A stretch of DNA of 64,000 bases from Mycobacterium malmoense (GCF_019645855.1 NZ_CP080999.1:1550001-1614000), one strand, 5' to 3'. Positions 8,811-17,825 are shown, counted from the stretch's first letter. A program made the numbers and translations. The notes: generated by a model not told the origin, from the letters alone.

Positions 8811-10046
8811 GTGAGCACACCACCCAAGGTGTCGGTGCTGATCACCGTCACCGGCGTGGATCAGCCGGGTGTGACGTCGGCGCTGTTCGAGGTGCTGTCG
8901 CAGCACGGCGTCGAGCTGCTCAACGTCGAACAGGTGGTGATCCGCGGCCGCCTGACGCTGGGCGTGCTGCTGTGCTGTCCGCCGGAGGTCGACGGCGCCG
9001 GGTTGCGCCACGACGTCGAATCCGCCATCCGCGGGCTGGGTCTGGATGTCAGCATCGAACGCAGCGACGACGTGCCGATCATCCGGCAACCGCCGACCCA
9101 CACCATTTTCGTTCTGGGCCGGCCGATTACGGCCCGCGCGTTCGGCGCGATGGCCCGCGAGGTGGCGGCGCTGGGCGTCAACATCGACCTCATCCGCGGC
9201 GTCTCCGACTATCCGGTGACCGGCCTGGAGTTGCGGGTCTCGGTGCCGACGGGGGCCGATGGCTTGCTGCGGAACGCGCTGACGCGGGTGGCCGGCGACG
9301 AGGGGGTCGACGTCGCGGTCGAGGACTACAGCCTGGAACGGCGCGCCAAACGGCTCATCGTGTTCGACGTCGACTCGACCCTGGTCCAGGGCGAGGTCAT
9401 CGAGATGCTGGCGGCCCGGGCGGGCGCCCAGGGGGCCGTCGCCGCGATCACCGAGGCCGCGATGCGCGGCGAGCTGGACTTCGCGCAGTCGCTCGAGCAG
9501 CGGGTGGCCACGCTGGCGGGCCTGCCCGCCACCGTGATCGACGAGGTCGCCGATCAGCTGGAGCTGATGCCCGGCGCCCGGACCACGCTACGCACCTTGC
9601 GCCGCTTGGGTTTTCACTGCGGCGTGGTTTCCGGGGGGTTCCGGCGGATCATCGAACCGCTCGCCGAGGAGCTGATGCTGGACTTCGTCGCCGCCAACGA
9701 GCTGGAGATCGTCGACGGCACGCTCACCGGCCGGGTCGTCGGCCCGATCATCGACCGGGCCGGCAAGGCCAAGGCGCTGCGCGACTTCGCGGAGCAGGCC
9801 GGGGTGCCGATGGCGCAGACCGTCGCCGTCGGCGACGGCGCCAACGACATCGACATGCTGGCCGCGGCCGGGCTGGGGGTGGCGTTCAACGCCAAGCCGG
9901 CGCTGCGCGAGGTCGCCGACGCGTCATTGAGCCACCCGTACCTGGACACCGTGCTGTTCCTGCTGGGTGTGACGCGCGGCGAGATCGAGGCCGCCGACGC
10001 GGTCGACGGCAAGGTGCGCCGCGTCGAAATCCCCCCGGACTCGTAG
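8811..10046 (+). CDS. serB2: phosphoserine phosphatase with two ACT domains
   Basis: A 411-residue enzyme for the last step of serine synthesis, hydrolysing phosphoserine. Two N-terminal ACT domains (about 5-85 and 95-170) precede a HAD phosphatase domain with the nucleophile motif DVDST (D186, D188) and the loop GDGANDIDML near the end. This ACT-ACT-HAD arrangement is typical of mycobacterial SerB2 (Rv3042c), where ACT domains mediate oligomer state and serine feedback. GTG 8811 lies 36 bases after ctaD, so read-through from ctaD is possible. serA lies about 46 kb away. Confidence 0.96.
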   Translation: MSTPPKVSVLITVTGVDQPGVTSALFEVLSQHGVELLNVEQVVIRGRLTLGVLLCCPPEVDGAGLRHDVESAIRGLGLDVSIERSDDVPIIRQPPTHTIFVLGRPITARAFGAMAREVAALGVNIDLIRGVSDYPVTGLELRVSVPTGADGLLRNALTRVAGDEGVDVAVEDYSLERRAKRLIVFDVDSTLVQGEVIEMLAARAGAQGAVAAITEAAMRGELDFAQSLEQRVATLAGLPATVIDEVADQLELMPGARTTLRTLRRLGFHCGVVSGGFRRIIEPLAEELMLDFVAANELEIVDGTLTGRVVGPIIDRAGKAKALRDFAEQAGVPMAQTVAVGDGANDIDMLAAAGLGVAFNAKPALREVADASLSHPYLDTVLFLLGVTRGEIEAADAVDGKVRRVEIPPDS

Positions 10047-10130
10047 CGGTGTTCGCCGGGCCCGGCCCGGCCACCAGACACAGAATCGCACGAAATCCGC
10101 GATTTCCGTGCGATTCCGCGTCTGCTCGCG
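10047..10130. repeat. extragenic inverted repeat, family A copy 1
   Basis: Starts directly after the serB2 stop. It has a flank beginning CGGTGTTCGCCGGGCC, then a hairpin with AATCGCACG (10084-10092) opposite CGTGCGATT (10107-10115), ending in TCTGCTCGCG. The whole 84-base unit recurs in reverse orientation at 41667-41749 with changes concentrated in the loop, and its palindromic part recurs at 62371-62432. No coding potential; could end serB2 transcription. Confidence 0.75.
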
Positions 10131-10183
10131 CCAGGCCGCGACCCGGCAGGTGTTCGGGCGTCGCGGTACGGGAGGATGATCGG

Positions 10184-11026
10184 GTGCCCGAAAACGGAAG
10201 CGAGCCAGCCGACCCCGATCTGCTGATCGACTTCAGAAACGTGTCGCTGCGGCGCGGCGGGCATGTCCTGGTCGGGCCGCTGGATTGGGCGGTCGAACTC
10301 GACGAGCGATGGGTGATCATCGGCCCCAACGGGGCCGGCAAGACCTCGCTGTTGCGCATCGCCGCGGCGACCGAACACCCGTCGTCGGGCGTGGCCTTCG
10401 TGCTCGGCGAGCGGCTGGGCCGGGTCGACGTTTCGGAGCTGCGGTCGCGGATCGGGCTGAGTTCATCGACCCTGGCGCAGCGGGTGCCCGGCGACGAACT
10501 GGTGCGCGACCTGGTCGTCTCGGCGGGCTACGCGGTGCTGGGTCGATGGCGCGAGCGCTACGAGGACGTCGACTACCGCCGGGCGATCGACATGCTGGAG
10601 AGCCTGGGCGCCGAGCACCTCGCGGACCGCACCTACGGCACGCTGTCGGAGGGGGAGCGCAAGCGGGTGTTGATCGCCCGCGCTTTGATGACCGACCCGG
10701 AACTGCTGCTGCTCGACGAACCCGCCGCCGGCCTGGACCTGGGCGGCCGCGAGGAGCTGGTGGCCCGGCTGGCCGACCTGGCCGCCGACCCCGACGCGCC
10801 CGCGCTGGTGCTGGTCACCCATCACGTCGAGGAGGTTCCGCCAGGCTTCAGCCACTGCATGCTGCTGTCGGAGGGCCGGGTGGTCGCCGCGGGTTTGCTG
10901 GCCGACGTGCTAACGCCCGAGAACCTGTCCACGGCGTTCGGCCAGTCGATCGCCCTGGACGTCGTCGACGGGCGGTATTTCGCCCGGCGGGTCCGCACGC
11001 GCGCAGCCCACCGGAGGCAGGCATGA
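10184..11026 (+). CDS. ABC transporter ATP-binding protein
   Basis: A 280-residue ATPase with Walker A GPNGAGKT (K53), signature LSEGE (154-158), Walker B LLLLDEP (to E179) and a switch histidine in LVTHH. It hydrolyses ATP, presumably to drive a partner, but no permease gene is adjacent. The fold and the LSEGE signature resemble ModF/YlmA-type soluble ABC ATPases (M. tuberculosis Rv3041c). GTG 10184 is chosen because GGGAGGA at 10170-10176 lies seven bases upstream; the frame stays open far upstream only as a shadow of serB2. ATGA overlap links it to the NUDIX gene. Confidence 0.9.
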   Translation: MPENGSEPADPDLLIDFRNVSLRRGGHVLVGPLDWAVELDERWVIIGPNGAGKTSLLRIAAATEHPSSGVAFVLGERLGRVDVSELRSRIGLSSSTLAQRVPGDELVRDLVVSAGYAVLGRWRERYEDVDYRRAIDMLESLGAEHLADRTYGTLSEGERKRVLIARALMTDPELLLLDEPAAGLDLGGREELVARLADLAADPDAPALVLVTHHVEEVPPGFSHCMLLSEGRVVAAGLLADVLTPENLSTAFGQSIALDVVDGRYFARRVRTRAAHRRQA

Positions 11027-11859
11027 ATCAACCACCCCCGCTGACCCCACGCCCGGCGGCGACCGTGATGCTCATCCGCGACACCTCGGAAGGACTGGCC
11101 GTCTTCTTGATGCGCCGGCACTCGCAGATGGAATTCGCCGCCGGCGTCATGGTGTTCCCCGGCGGCGGCGTCGACGACCGCGACCGCAACGCCGACTTGG
11201 GCGGGCTGGGGGCGTGGGCGGGGCCGCCGCCGCAGTGGTGGGCGCAGCGGTTCGGCATCGAACCCGACCTGGCCGAGGCGCTGGTCTGCGCCGCCGCCCG
11301 GGAGACCTTCGAGGAATCGGGCGTGCTGTTCGCCGGGCCCGCCGGCCAGGCCGTTTCGGCACCGAACAGTATCGTCGGCGACGCCTCGGTGTACCGCGAC
11401 TCCCGCCGCGAGCTGGCCAGCGGCACGCTGTCGTTCGCGGACTTCCTGCGCCGCGAAAACCTGGTGTTGCGGTCCGACCTGCTGCGCCCGTGGGCCAACT
11501 GGGTCACCCCGGAGGCCGAGCGCACCCGCCGCTACGACACCTACTTCTTTGTCGGGGCCCTGCCCGAGGGTCAGCGGGCCGACGGGGAGAACACCGAATC
11601 CGATCGCGCCGGCTGGACAACGCCGCAGGCCGCCATCGACGACTTCGCCGCCGGTCGCAGCTTCCTGCTGCCGCCGACGTGGACGCAGCTGGACTCGCTG
11701 GCCGGTCGCACCGTCGCCGACGTGCTGGCCGTCGAGCGCCAGATCGTCACGGTCCAGCCGCACCTGGAGATCCAGGGCGACAACTGGGTGTTCGAGTTCT
11801 TCGATTCCGACCGCTACCACCGGGCCCGGAAATCGGGCGGGATGGGGTGGCGGCATTGA
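11023..11859 (+). CDS. NUDIX hydrolase
   Basis: A 278-residue protein. The NUDIX signature is split: FPGGGVDDRD (about residues 44-53) is separated from the helix AAARETFEESG (about 89-99) by an insertion of some 35 residues, as in the NUDT19/RP2 subgroup that can cleave CoA derivatives. Metal-binding glutamates of REXXEE are intact. ATG 11023 overlaps the ABC stop (ATGA) and follows GGAGG, so translation is coupled. Immediately downstream is an enoyl-CoA hydratase homologue, which fits acyl-CoA metabolism, but the substrate is not shown. Equivalent to Rv3040c. Confidence 0.87.
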   Translation: MNQPPPLTPRPAATVMLIRDTSEGLAVFLMRRHSQMEFAAGVMVFPGGGVDDRDRNADLGGLGAWAGPPPQWWAQRFGIEPDLAEALVCAAARETFEESGVLFAGPAGQAVSAPNSIVGDASVYRDSRRELASGTLSFADFLRRENLVLRSDLLRPWANWVTPEAERTRRYDTYFFVGALPEGQRADGENTESDRAGWTTPQAAIDDFAAGRSFLLPPTWTQLDSLAGRTVADVLAVERQIVTVQPHLEIQGDNWVFEFFDSDRYHRARKSGGMGWRH

Positions 11860-12608
11860 GCGAGTTCGTCAGCGTCGTCGTCGGCGCCGGCCTGGCCACG
11901 CTGGTCGTGTCGCGGCCGCCCACCAACGCGATGACCCGGCAGGTCTACCGGGAGATCAGCGCCGCGGCCGGCGACGTGGCGCGGCGCGGCGACATCGCCG
12001 CGGTGATCCTGTTCGGCGGCCACGAGATCTTCTCCGCCGGCGACGACATGCCCGAACTGCGGACGCTGACGCCCCCGGAGGCCGAGACCGCGGCCCGGGT
12101 GCGCCGCGAGGCGGTCGACGCCGTCGCGGCGATCCCCAAGCCGACGGTGGCCGCGATCACCGGATACGCGCTGGGCGCCGGCCTGACGCTGGCGCTGGCC
12201 GCCGATTGGCGGGTCAGCGGTGACAACGTGAAGTTCGGGGCGACGGAGATCCTGGCCGGCCTGATCCCCAGCGGCGGGGGAATGGCCCGCCTGACGCGCG
12301 CGGCCGGGGCCAGCAAGGCCAAGGAACTGGTGTTCAGCGGCCGCTTCTTCGACGCCGAGGAGGCGTTGGCGCTGCGCCTGATCGACGAGATGGTGGCCCC
12401 GGACGACGTATACGACGCCGCCGTGGCGTGGGCCTCGCGCTTCCTGGACGGTCCGGGATACGCGCTGGCCGCCGCCAAGGCCGGCATCAATGCCGTTTCG
12501 GAAGGCGCCGCCGGGCTGGAACCCGCCGCCGAACGGCGCCGCTACGCCGACGTGTTCGCCGCCCGCTACGGCACGGGGCCGGATCGCCCGGATCCGGGCG
12601 GCGGTTAG
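11856..12608 (+). CDS. echA17: enoyl-CoA hydratase/isomerase family protein
   Basis: A 250-residue crotonase-fold protein. The oxyanion-hole segments FSAGDDM and GYALGAGLTLALAADWR are present. The position that carries the first catalytic Glu in hydratases falls in ILAGLIPSGGG, without an obvious acidic pair, so hydratase activity is less certain than the fold. TTG 11856 overlaps the NUDIX stop; GTG 11847 is an alternative adding three residues. M. tuberculosis EchA17 (Rv3039c) begins at the equivalent of the TTG. Last gene of the ABC-NUDIX-EchA17 run, coupled by overlapping stops and starts. Confidence 0.9.
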   Translation: MSEFVSVVVGAGLATLVVSRPPTNAMTRQVYREISAAAGDVARRGDIAAVILFGGHEIFSAGDDMPELRTLTPPEAETAARVRREAVDAVAAIPKPTVAAITGYALGAGLTLALAADWRVSGDNVKFGATEILAGLIPSGGGMARLTRAAGASKAKELVFSGRFFDAEEALALRLIDEMVAPDDVYDAAVAWASRFLDGPGYALAAAKAGINAVSEGAAGLEPAAERRRYADVFAARYGTGPDRPDPGGG

Positions 12609-12618
12609 GCTGCCCTTC

Positions 12619-13605
12619 ATGACGACGAGTTCGACCGACGCCGTTCCCAACGCCGTCCCCAACCCCCACGCCACCGCCGAGCAGGTGGAGGCGGCGCGGC
12701 ACGACAGCAAGCTCGCCCAGGTGCTCTACCACGACTGGGAAGCCGAGACCTACGACGAGAAATGGTCGATCTCCTATGACCAGCGCTGCGTCGACTACGC
12801 CCGGGACTGCTTCGACGGCGTCGTGCCCGACGAGGTCCGCCGCCAGCTGCCCTACGACCGCGCCCTGGAATTGGGTTGCGGGACAGGCTTTTTCCTGCTC
12901 AACCTGATCCAGTCGGGGGTGGCCCGGCGCGGGTCGGTCACCGACCTCTCGCCCGGCATGGTCAAGGTCGCCACCCGCAACGGGCAATCGCTCGGGCTGG
13001 ACATCGACGGCCGGGTGGCCGATGCCGAGGGCATCCCCTACGAAGACAACACGTTCGATCTGGTGGTCGGGCACGCCGTCCTGCACCACATCCCCGACGT
13101 GGAGCTGTCGCTGCGCGAGGCGATCCGGGTGCTGCGCCCGGGCGGGCGGTTCGTCTTCGCCGGCGAGCCGACCACCGTCGGCGACTCGTACGCCCGCACG
13201 CTGTCCACGCTGACCTGGCGGATCGTCACCAACGCCACCCGGCTGCCCGGCCTGGGCGGCTGGCGGCGTCCGCAGGCCGAGCTTGACGAGTCCTCGCGCG
13301 CCGCGGCGCTGGAGGCCCTCGTCGACCTGCACACCTTCGCACCGCAGGACCTGGAGCGGATGGCCACCGACGCCGGCGCGGCCGAGGTCCGGACCGCCAC
13401 CGTGGAGTTCACCGCCGCGATGCTGGGCTGGCCGCTGCGCACGTTCGAATGCGCGGTGCCGCCAGGGCGGCTCGGCTGGGGCTGGGCCAAGTTCGCGTTC
13501 AACGGCTGGAAGACGCTGAGCTGGGTGGACGCCAACGTCTGGGCGCACGTGATGCCGAAGGGTTGGTTCTACAACGTGATGATCACCGGGGTCAAGCCCT
13601 CCTGA
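12619..13605 (+). CDS. class I SAM-dependent methyltransferase
   Basis: A 328-residue enzyme with motif I ELGCGTGFF at about 87-95, an acidic strand (VTDLSPGM) and the post-motif LVVGHAVLHHIPD, marking a Rossmann methyltransferase. The C-terminal third is family-specific and ends in a WxWAKFAF and VMPKGWFYN segment. TAGGCT at 12606-12611 ends seven bases before ATG 12619, so the mRNA is likely leaderless. It matches Rv3038c, which lies beside the methylglucose lipopolysaccharide genes; a sugar methylation role is proposed from location only. The next gene starts at or within its stop region. Confidence 0.9.
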   Translation: MTTSSTDAVPNAVPNPHATAEQVEAARHDSKLAQVLYHDWEAETYDEKWSISYDQRCVDYARDCFDGVVPDEVRRQLPYDRALELGCGTGFFLLNLIQSGVARRGSVTDLSPGMVKVATRNGQSLGLDIDGRVADAEGIPYEDNTFDLVVGHAVLHHIPDVELSLREAIRVLRPGGRFVFAGEPTTVGDSYARTLSTLTWRIVTNATRLPGLGGWRRPQAELDESSRAAALEALVDLHTFAPQDLERMATDAGAAEVRTATVEFTAAMLGWPLRTFECAVPPGRLGWGWAKFAFNGWKTLSWVDANVWAHVMPKGWFYNVMITGVKPS

Positions 13606-14801
13606 GTGTCGGCCTCACCTTCTCAGCCGACGACGTCAGCTACCTGCGGTCGGAATCGGGTGCCGCGGCGCTGGCGGCCGTCGCCGAACTCGAGCTGACG
13701 GACGCCACCCGGATCGCCGACACCGCCGCCGCGCGCGCCCGGTTCGGCGACCGGGCGCCGGTGCTGGTGGAGACGACGCTGCTGCGCCGCCGCGCCGCGG
13801 TGAAACTGGGCGGGCTGTCTGGCGTGTCGGATTGGCTGTTCACCGACGAGGCGCTGCAGCAGGCCACCGCGGCGCCGGTGGCCCTGCACCGGGCCAACCG
13901 GCTGGCCGGGGCCGGACCGGTGCACGACGCGACGTGTTCCATCGGCACCGAACTGGCCGCGCTGCACGGCTCGGGACTGCGGGCGGTGGGCAGCGACATC
14001 GACCCGGTGCGGCTGGCCATGGCGCGCCACAACCTGGGTGCGGCCGCCGGTCTCTGCCGCGCCGACGCGCTGCACCCGGTGACCCGCGACGCGGTGGTCG
14101 TCGTCGACCCGGCGCGCCGCCATGGCGGGCGGCGGCGCCTGCGCCTGGACGATCACCGGCCCGGCCTGGGCCAGTTGATCGACGCCTACCGGGATCGCGA
14201 CCTCGTCGTAAAGTGCGCTCCCGGAATCGATTTCGATGAAGTGCGCCGCCTCTGCTTCGACGGCGAAATCGAGGTGACGTCGTATCGAGGATCGGTCCGG
14301 GAAGCGTGCCTGTGGTCGGCCGGGTTGGCGCGGCCGGGTGTGCGCCGGCGGGCGAGCGTCCTGGACGGGGCCTCGGGGGGCGAACAGATCACCGACGCCG
14401 AGCCGGACGACTGCCCGGCGCGGTCCGCCGGGCGATGGATCGTCGACCCCGACGGCGCCGTGGTCCGGGCCGGCCTGGTCCGCCACTACGGCGCGCGGCA
14501 CGGGCTGTGGCAACTCGACCCCGACATCGCGTATCTGTCCGGGGATCGGCTGCCGCCGGGGGTCCGCGGCTTCGAGGTGCTCGAGCAGTTGGCGTTCGAC
14601 GAGCGGCGGCTGCGCCAGGCCCTCTCGGCGCTGGACTGCGGGGCGCTGGAGATCCTGGTCCGCGGCGTGCGAGTCGACCCCGACGCGCTGCGGCGACGGC
14701 TGCGGCCGGGCGGCGGCCGACCCCTCGCGGTGGTCATCGCCCGCGTCGGCGCCGGGCCCGCCGGTCGCGCGACGGCCTTCGTTTGCCGTCCCTCCCGATA
14801 G
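13602..14801 (+). CDS. THUMP-like domain class I methyltransferase
   Basis: About 399 residues. A methyltransferase core is seen in DATCSIGTELAALH, AVGSDIDPVRLAMARHN and VVVDPARR, and the C-terminal part fits the THUMP-like domain often fused to it (M. tuberculosis Rv3037c). The fold suggests RNA or sugar methylation. The start is unclear: coding sequence clearly begins by 13611 (GLTFSADD), but no ATG or GTG lies near. I place it at CTG 13602, which overlaps the previous TGA as CTGA; TTG 13563 is the alternative, and GTG 13761 is too far in. Coupled to the preceding methyltransferase. Confidence 0.8.
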   Translation: MSVGLTFSADDVSYLRSESGAAALAAVAELELTDATRIADTAAARARFGDRAPVLVETTLLRRRAAVKLGGLSGVSDWLFTDEALQQATAAPVALHRANRLAGAGPVHDATCSIGTELAALHGSGLRAVGSDIDPVRLAMARHNLGAAAGLCRADALHPVTRDAVVVVDPARRHGGRRRLRLDDHRPGLGQLIDAYRDRDLVVKCAPGIDFDEVRRLCFDGEIEVTSYRGSVREACLWSAGLARPGVRRRASVLDGASGGEQITDAEPDDCPARSAGRWIVDPDGAVVRAGLVRHYGARHGLWQLDPDIAYLSGDRLPPGVRGFEVLEQLAFDERRLRQALSALDCGALEILVRGVRVDPDALRRRLRPGGGRPLAVVIARVGAGPAGRATAFVCRPSR

Positions 14802-14884
14802 CGCACGGGTACGCTGGCTGCCGTCACTCTTGTGGGCGCCCAGCCTTTTAGTCCGCCTTTTCAGTTTGCGAGGACACTTCGACG

Positions 14885-15580
14885 ATGCGCTACCTGACAG
14901 CGGCCGCGGTGCTGGCCGCCGCGGTCCTGCTGGGCTGGCCGGTCGCCCCTCGGGCGGTCTCAGAGCCGTCGTCGTGCGCCGGCCTGGGCGGCACCCTGGA
15001 GGCCGCCGGGATGTGTCGCGTGCACGCCGCCGGCACCACGTACACGCTCGACATGACGTTTCCGGCCGACTATCCCGACGAGCAGGCGCTGATCAACTAC
15101 ATCACGCAGAATCGCGACGGGTTCGTCAACGTCGTGCAGAGTTCCGGGCCGCGCGACCAGCCCTACCAGATGGAAGCCACCACCGAACAACACACGTCCG
15201 GCCAGCCGCCGCACAACACCCGCAGCGTCGTGCTCAAGCTCTTCCAGGACCTCGGCGGGGCGCACCCGTCCACCTGGTACAAGGCGTTCAACTACGACCT
15301 CGGGGCCAGGCGGCCCATCACCTTCGACAATCTGTTTGCGCCCGGCACCACGCCGCTGGATGCCATCTTCCCGATCGTCCAGGGCGACCTGGAACGTCAA
15401 AACCCGTTGGGGGTGGCGATATTGCCGTCGACCGGTCATGACCCGTCGCACTATCAGAACTTCGCCATCACCGATGACCAGCTGATCTTCTACTTCGCCC
15501 CGGGCGAGATCCTGCCGGCGTTTGCCGGCCCCGTCCAAGCGCAGGTGCCCCGCAACGCCATCCCGCCGCTGGCGATCTAG
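14885..15580 (+). CDS. secreted protein, DUF3298/TB22.2 family
   Basis: A 231-residue exported protein with a Sec signal peptide: a short positive start, a hydrophobic stretch (about residues 5-20) and a cleavage site near APRAVSEP. The mature part has the RsiV-like DUF3298 fold signature, with a KAFNYDLGARRPITFDNLF segment shortened here as FNYDLGARRPITFDNLF. It matches M. tuberculosis Rv3036c (TB22.2), found in culture filtrate and reported to have esterase activity; I see no clear GxSxG motif, so that activity is not supported here. ATG 14885 is the only start that leaves a complete signal peptide. Confidence 0.85.
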   Translation: MRYLTAAAVLAAAVLLGWPVAPRAVSEPSSCAGLGGTLEAAGMCRVHAAGTTYTLDMTFPADYPDEQALINYITQNRDGFVNVVQSSGPRDQPYQMEATTEQHTSGQPPHNTRSVVLKLFQDLGGAHPSTWYKAFNYDLGARRPITFDNLFAPGTTPLDAIFPIVQGDLERQNPLGVAILPSTGHDPSHYQNFAITDDQLIFYFAPGEILPAFAGPVQAQVPRNAIPPLAI

Positions 15581-15595
15581 CGCCTGAGCCGGGCT

Positions 15596-16918
15596 TCAGG
15601 CTGGGGTGAAACCAAAGACCTGGCCGTCGCTGGTGGCGGCCACCACCCGGCGATCGTTGCCGACCGACACCCCGACGGGGTACCCGGTGGCGGCCGGGAG
15701 CGGATAGCTGCCCAGCGTGTGACCGTTGGCCGGATCGAAGACCAGCACCGACATGCCGGGCGCGGCCTCCTCGGGTGGCCCGGCGGCCACGGTGTAGCCG
15801 ACGCCACCGCCGGCCAGGCTCGACGACGACAGCGGCGTGACGTCATCGCGGCGCCAGACCTGATCGGCGTGATCACCGGCATCCTTGAACGCCGCCAGCC
15901 GGGTGTCGGGGCCGCCGCCCGACACGATCAGCCCCCGCGGGGTGACCGCGGGCGGTGTCTGCGCCAGGAAACCCAGCGGCACCGACCATTTCACCTTTCC
16001 GTCGGCGGCGTGCAGCGCCCACAGCCGTTGGTCGCGGCCGTTGACGTACACGGTCGACCCGTCGGCGGACAGCGCCGGGCTGGCGATGACGCCCGCGCCC
16101 ACGGCGTCGCTGGTCCACTCCCGGGCGAGCAGCGGCGTCTGCCCCGGGTGGTACTTGAGCCCGACCAGCCCCGCGGCCGGCGCGCCCGGCTGCCAGACGC
16201 TCAGCACCGCCGTCGCGCTCACCGTCGAGAAGGCCGGCGCGGCGGCCACGGGGCAGGCCTGCCGGGCGGGGGCGCAGTCGGCCAAGCCGCGCGTCGCATC
16301 GGTGGGGTCGATGCCCTCCACCAGATCCAGCGGGCTGCCGACCACCTGGCCGCGGTGGGCGTCGAAAACCAGCACCTGCCCCAGATGGGTGGCGACCAGC
16401 AGCTGGCCGTGCCCCAGAAATCGCGGCGTGGCGGGCATCCCGATCACCGGCTGGCGCCACCGCGTCCACTGTGTGACCGGAAACGACAGGAAAGCCCCCG
16501 GCTGGCCGACGTAGAGATTGTCGAAGCCGTCGAACAACGGGCCGGCAAAGCCGCCGCCCTGGACAAGCCGGACACACCAGCGTTGCCGGCCGTTGTCGTT
16601 GGTTTCCCACTCCATCAGCGAACAACCGGCCGGGGTCTGCGCGTTCAGGGCGAGATAGCCGCGCGCGCTCAGCGCCGGACCGGCCGCCAAACCGCCTTTG
16701 ACCGACCGCGTCCACTGCAGTGACAGCCTGGCGGCGCCGTTCGTCGTCGTGTAGCCGCTGTTGGCGGCGTCGCCATACGGCGCCGGCCAGCCCTGCGCGG
16801 CCGACGCCTCGACCCACGAGTCGGTGTTGCCGCAACCGCCGAGCCCGACCGCGAGCGCGGCCGCCAGCACCGCCGAGGACCACCGCCGAAGCCCACGCGG
16901 GAGATGTCGGGCAAGCAC
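15596..16918 (-). CDS. lipoprotein with PQQ-like beta-propeller repeats
   Basis: A 440-residue protein with a lipoprotein signal (hydrophobic AALAVG then lipobox LGGC at about residue 29) and a body of short blade repeats such as GSTVYVNGRDQRLWALHAADG and VLVFDPANGHTLG typical of PQQ-like eight-bladed propellers. It should sit on the outer face of the inner membrane. No catalytic function is assigned to this branch (Rv3035 homologue). GTG 16918 starts the signal. It is convergent with the TB22.2-like gene and divergent from the acetyltransferase of the glucan cluster. Confidence 0.85.
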   Translation of the reverse strand: MLARHLPRGLRRWSSAVLAAALAVGLGGCGNTDSWVEASAAQGWPAPYGDAANSGYTTTNGAARLSLQWTRSVKGGLAAGPALSARGYLALNAQTPAGCSLMEWETNDNGRQRWCVRLVQGGGFAGPLFDGFDNLYVGQPGAFLSFPVTQWTRWRQPVIGMPATPRFLGHGQLLVATHLGQVLVFDAHRGQVVGSPLDLVEGIDPTDATRGLADCAPARQACPVAAAPAFSTVSATAVLSVWQPGAPAAGLVGLKYHPGQTPLLAREWTSDAVGAGVIASPALSADGSTVYVNGRDQRLWALHAADGKVKWSVPLGFLAQTPPAVTPRGLIVSGGGPDTRLAAFKDAGDHADQVWRRDDVTPLSSSSLAGGGVGYTVAAGPPEEAAPGMSVLVFDPANGHTLGSYPLPAATGYPVGVSVGNDRRVVAATSDGQVFGFTPA

Positions 16919-17000
16919 CTCGGGTTTCCAAATCCTTCCGCGGGCGTTCGGCGGCTGCAGCGATCGAGTACAGGTGAGGGTAACCCGTGGCGCCTCGCGT

Positions 17001-17074
17001 GCGCATCGTCGCCGGGCTGTGTCCGGTTGCCCGGCTTCTCAGCCCGCCGTTCCGGCGCGCATCGTCGCCGGGCT
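17001..17074. repeat. direct repeat upstream of the acetyltransferase
   Basis: The 18-base word GCGCATCGTCGCCGGGCT occurs at 17001-17018 and again at 17057-17074, 56 bases apart, in the divergent promoter region. The second copy runs into the TAGGCT -10 box (17074-17079) of the acetyltransferase gene. It may be a regulator site or a small duplication. Confidence 0.6.
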
Positions 17075-17087
17075 AGGCTTTCCGGCC

Positions 17088-17825
17088 ATGACGACCATGT
17101 GGGGAGCCCCTCTGCATCGCCGTTGGCGTGGATCGAACCTGCGGGATCCCCGGCAGGCCAAGTTCCTCACGCTGGACTCGCTGAGATGGGTGCTGGCCAA
17201 CCGCGCCTACACCCCGTGGTACCTGGTCCGCTACTGGCGGCTGCTGAAGTTCAAGCTGGCCAACCCGCACATCATCACCCGCGGCATGGTGTTTCTCGGC
17301 AAGGATGTGGAGATCCACGCGACACCCGAATTGGCGGAGCTGGAGATCGGCCGTTGGGTGCACATCGGGGACAAGAACACCATCCGCGCGCACGAGGGCT
17401 CGCTGCGGTTCGGCGACAAGGTGGTGCTGGGCCGCGACAACGTCATCAACGCCTACCTCGACGTCGAGCTCGGCGATTCGGTGCTGATGGCCGACTGGTG
17501 CTACGTCTGCGATTTCGACCACCGCATGGACGACATCAACGCCCCGATCAAGGATCAGGGCATCATCAAGTCCCCGGTCCGGATCGGCCCGGACACCTGG
17601 GTGGGAGTCAAAGTCACGGTGCTGCGCGGCACGTCCATCGGGCGCGGCTGCGTGCTCGGGTCGCATGCCGTGGTCCGCGGCGTCGTCCCCGACTACTCGA
17701 TCGCGGTCGGCGCGCCGGCCAAGGTGGTCAAGAACCGGCAGCTGTCCTGGGAGAGCTCGGCGGCGCAGCGCGCCGAACTGGCCGCCGCCCTGGCCGACAT
17801 CGAACGCAAAAAGGCCGCGCACTAG
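17088..17825 (+). CDS. hexapeptide-repeat O-acetyltransferase of the methylglucose lipopolysaccharide cluster
   Basis: A 245-residue acyltransferase with a left-handed beta-helix core: hexapeptide-type repeats run from about residue 75 to 210 (ELEIGRWVHIGD, RIGPDTWVGVKV, GCVLGSHAVV), ending in VGAPAKVV, the usual CoA-binding end of this family. A residue in CDFDHRMDD gives the expected catalytic His. Matches Rv3034c, proposed to acylate methylglucose lipopolysaccharide. ATG 17088 lies eight bases after TAGGCT, so the mRNA is leaderless or nearly so. In M. tuberculosis the gene is close to Rv3032; here TspO and a diguanylate cyclase lie between. Confidence 0.88.
   Translation: MTTMWGAPLHRRWRGSNLRDPRQAKFLTLDSLRWVLANRAYTPWYLVRYWRLLKFKLANPHIITRGMVFLGKDVEIHATPELAELEIGRWVHIGDKNTIRAHEGSLRFGDKVVLGRDNVINAYLDVELGDSVLMADWCYVCDFDHRMDDINAPIKDQGIIKSPVRIGPDTWVGVKVTVLRGTSIGRGCVLGSHAVVRGVVPDYSIAVGAPAKVVKNRQLSWESSAAQRAELAAALADIERKKAAH

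Noticed and set aside
6972..9101. Minus-strand open frame of over 700 codons opposite ctaD
   Set aside because: It is low complexity (Arg, Gln, His, Asp rich) and mirrors the codon structure of ctaD and serB2, which carry clear motifs. High GC makes such long antisense frames common.
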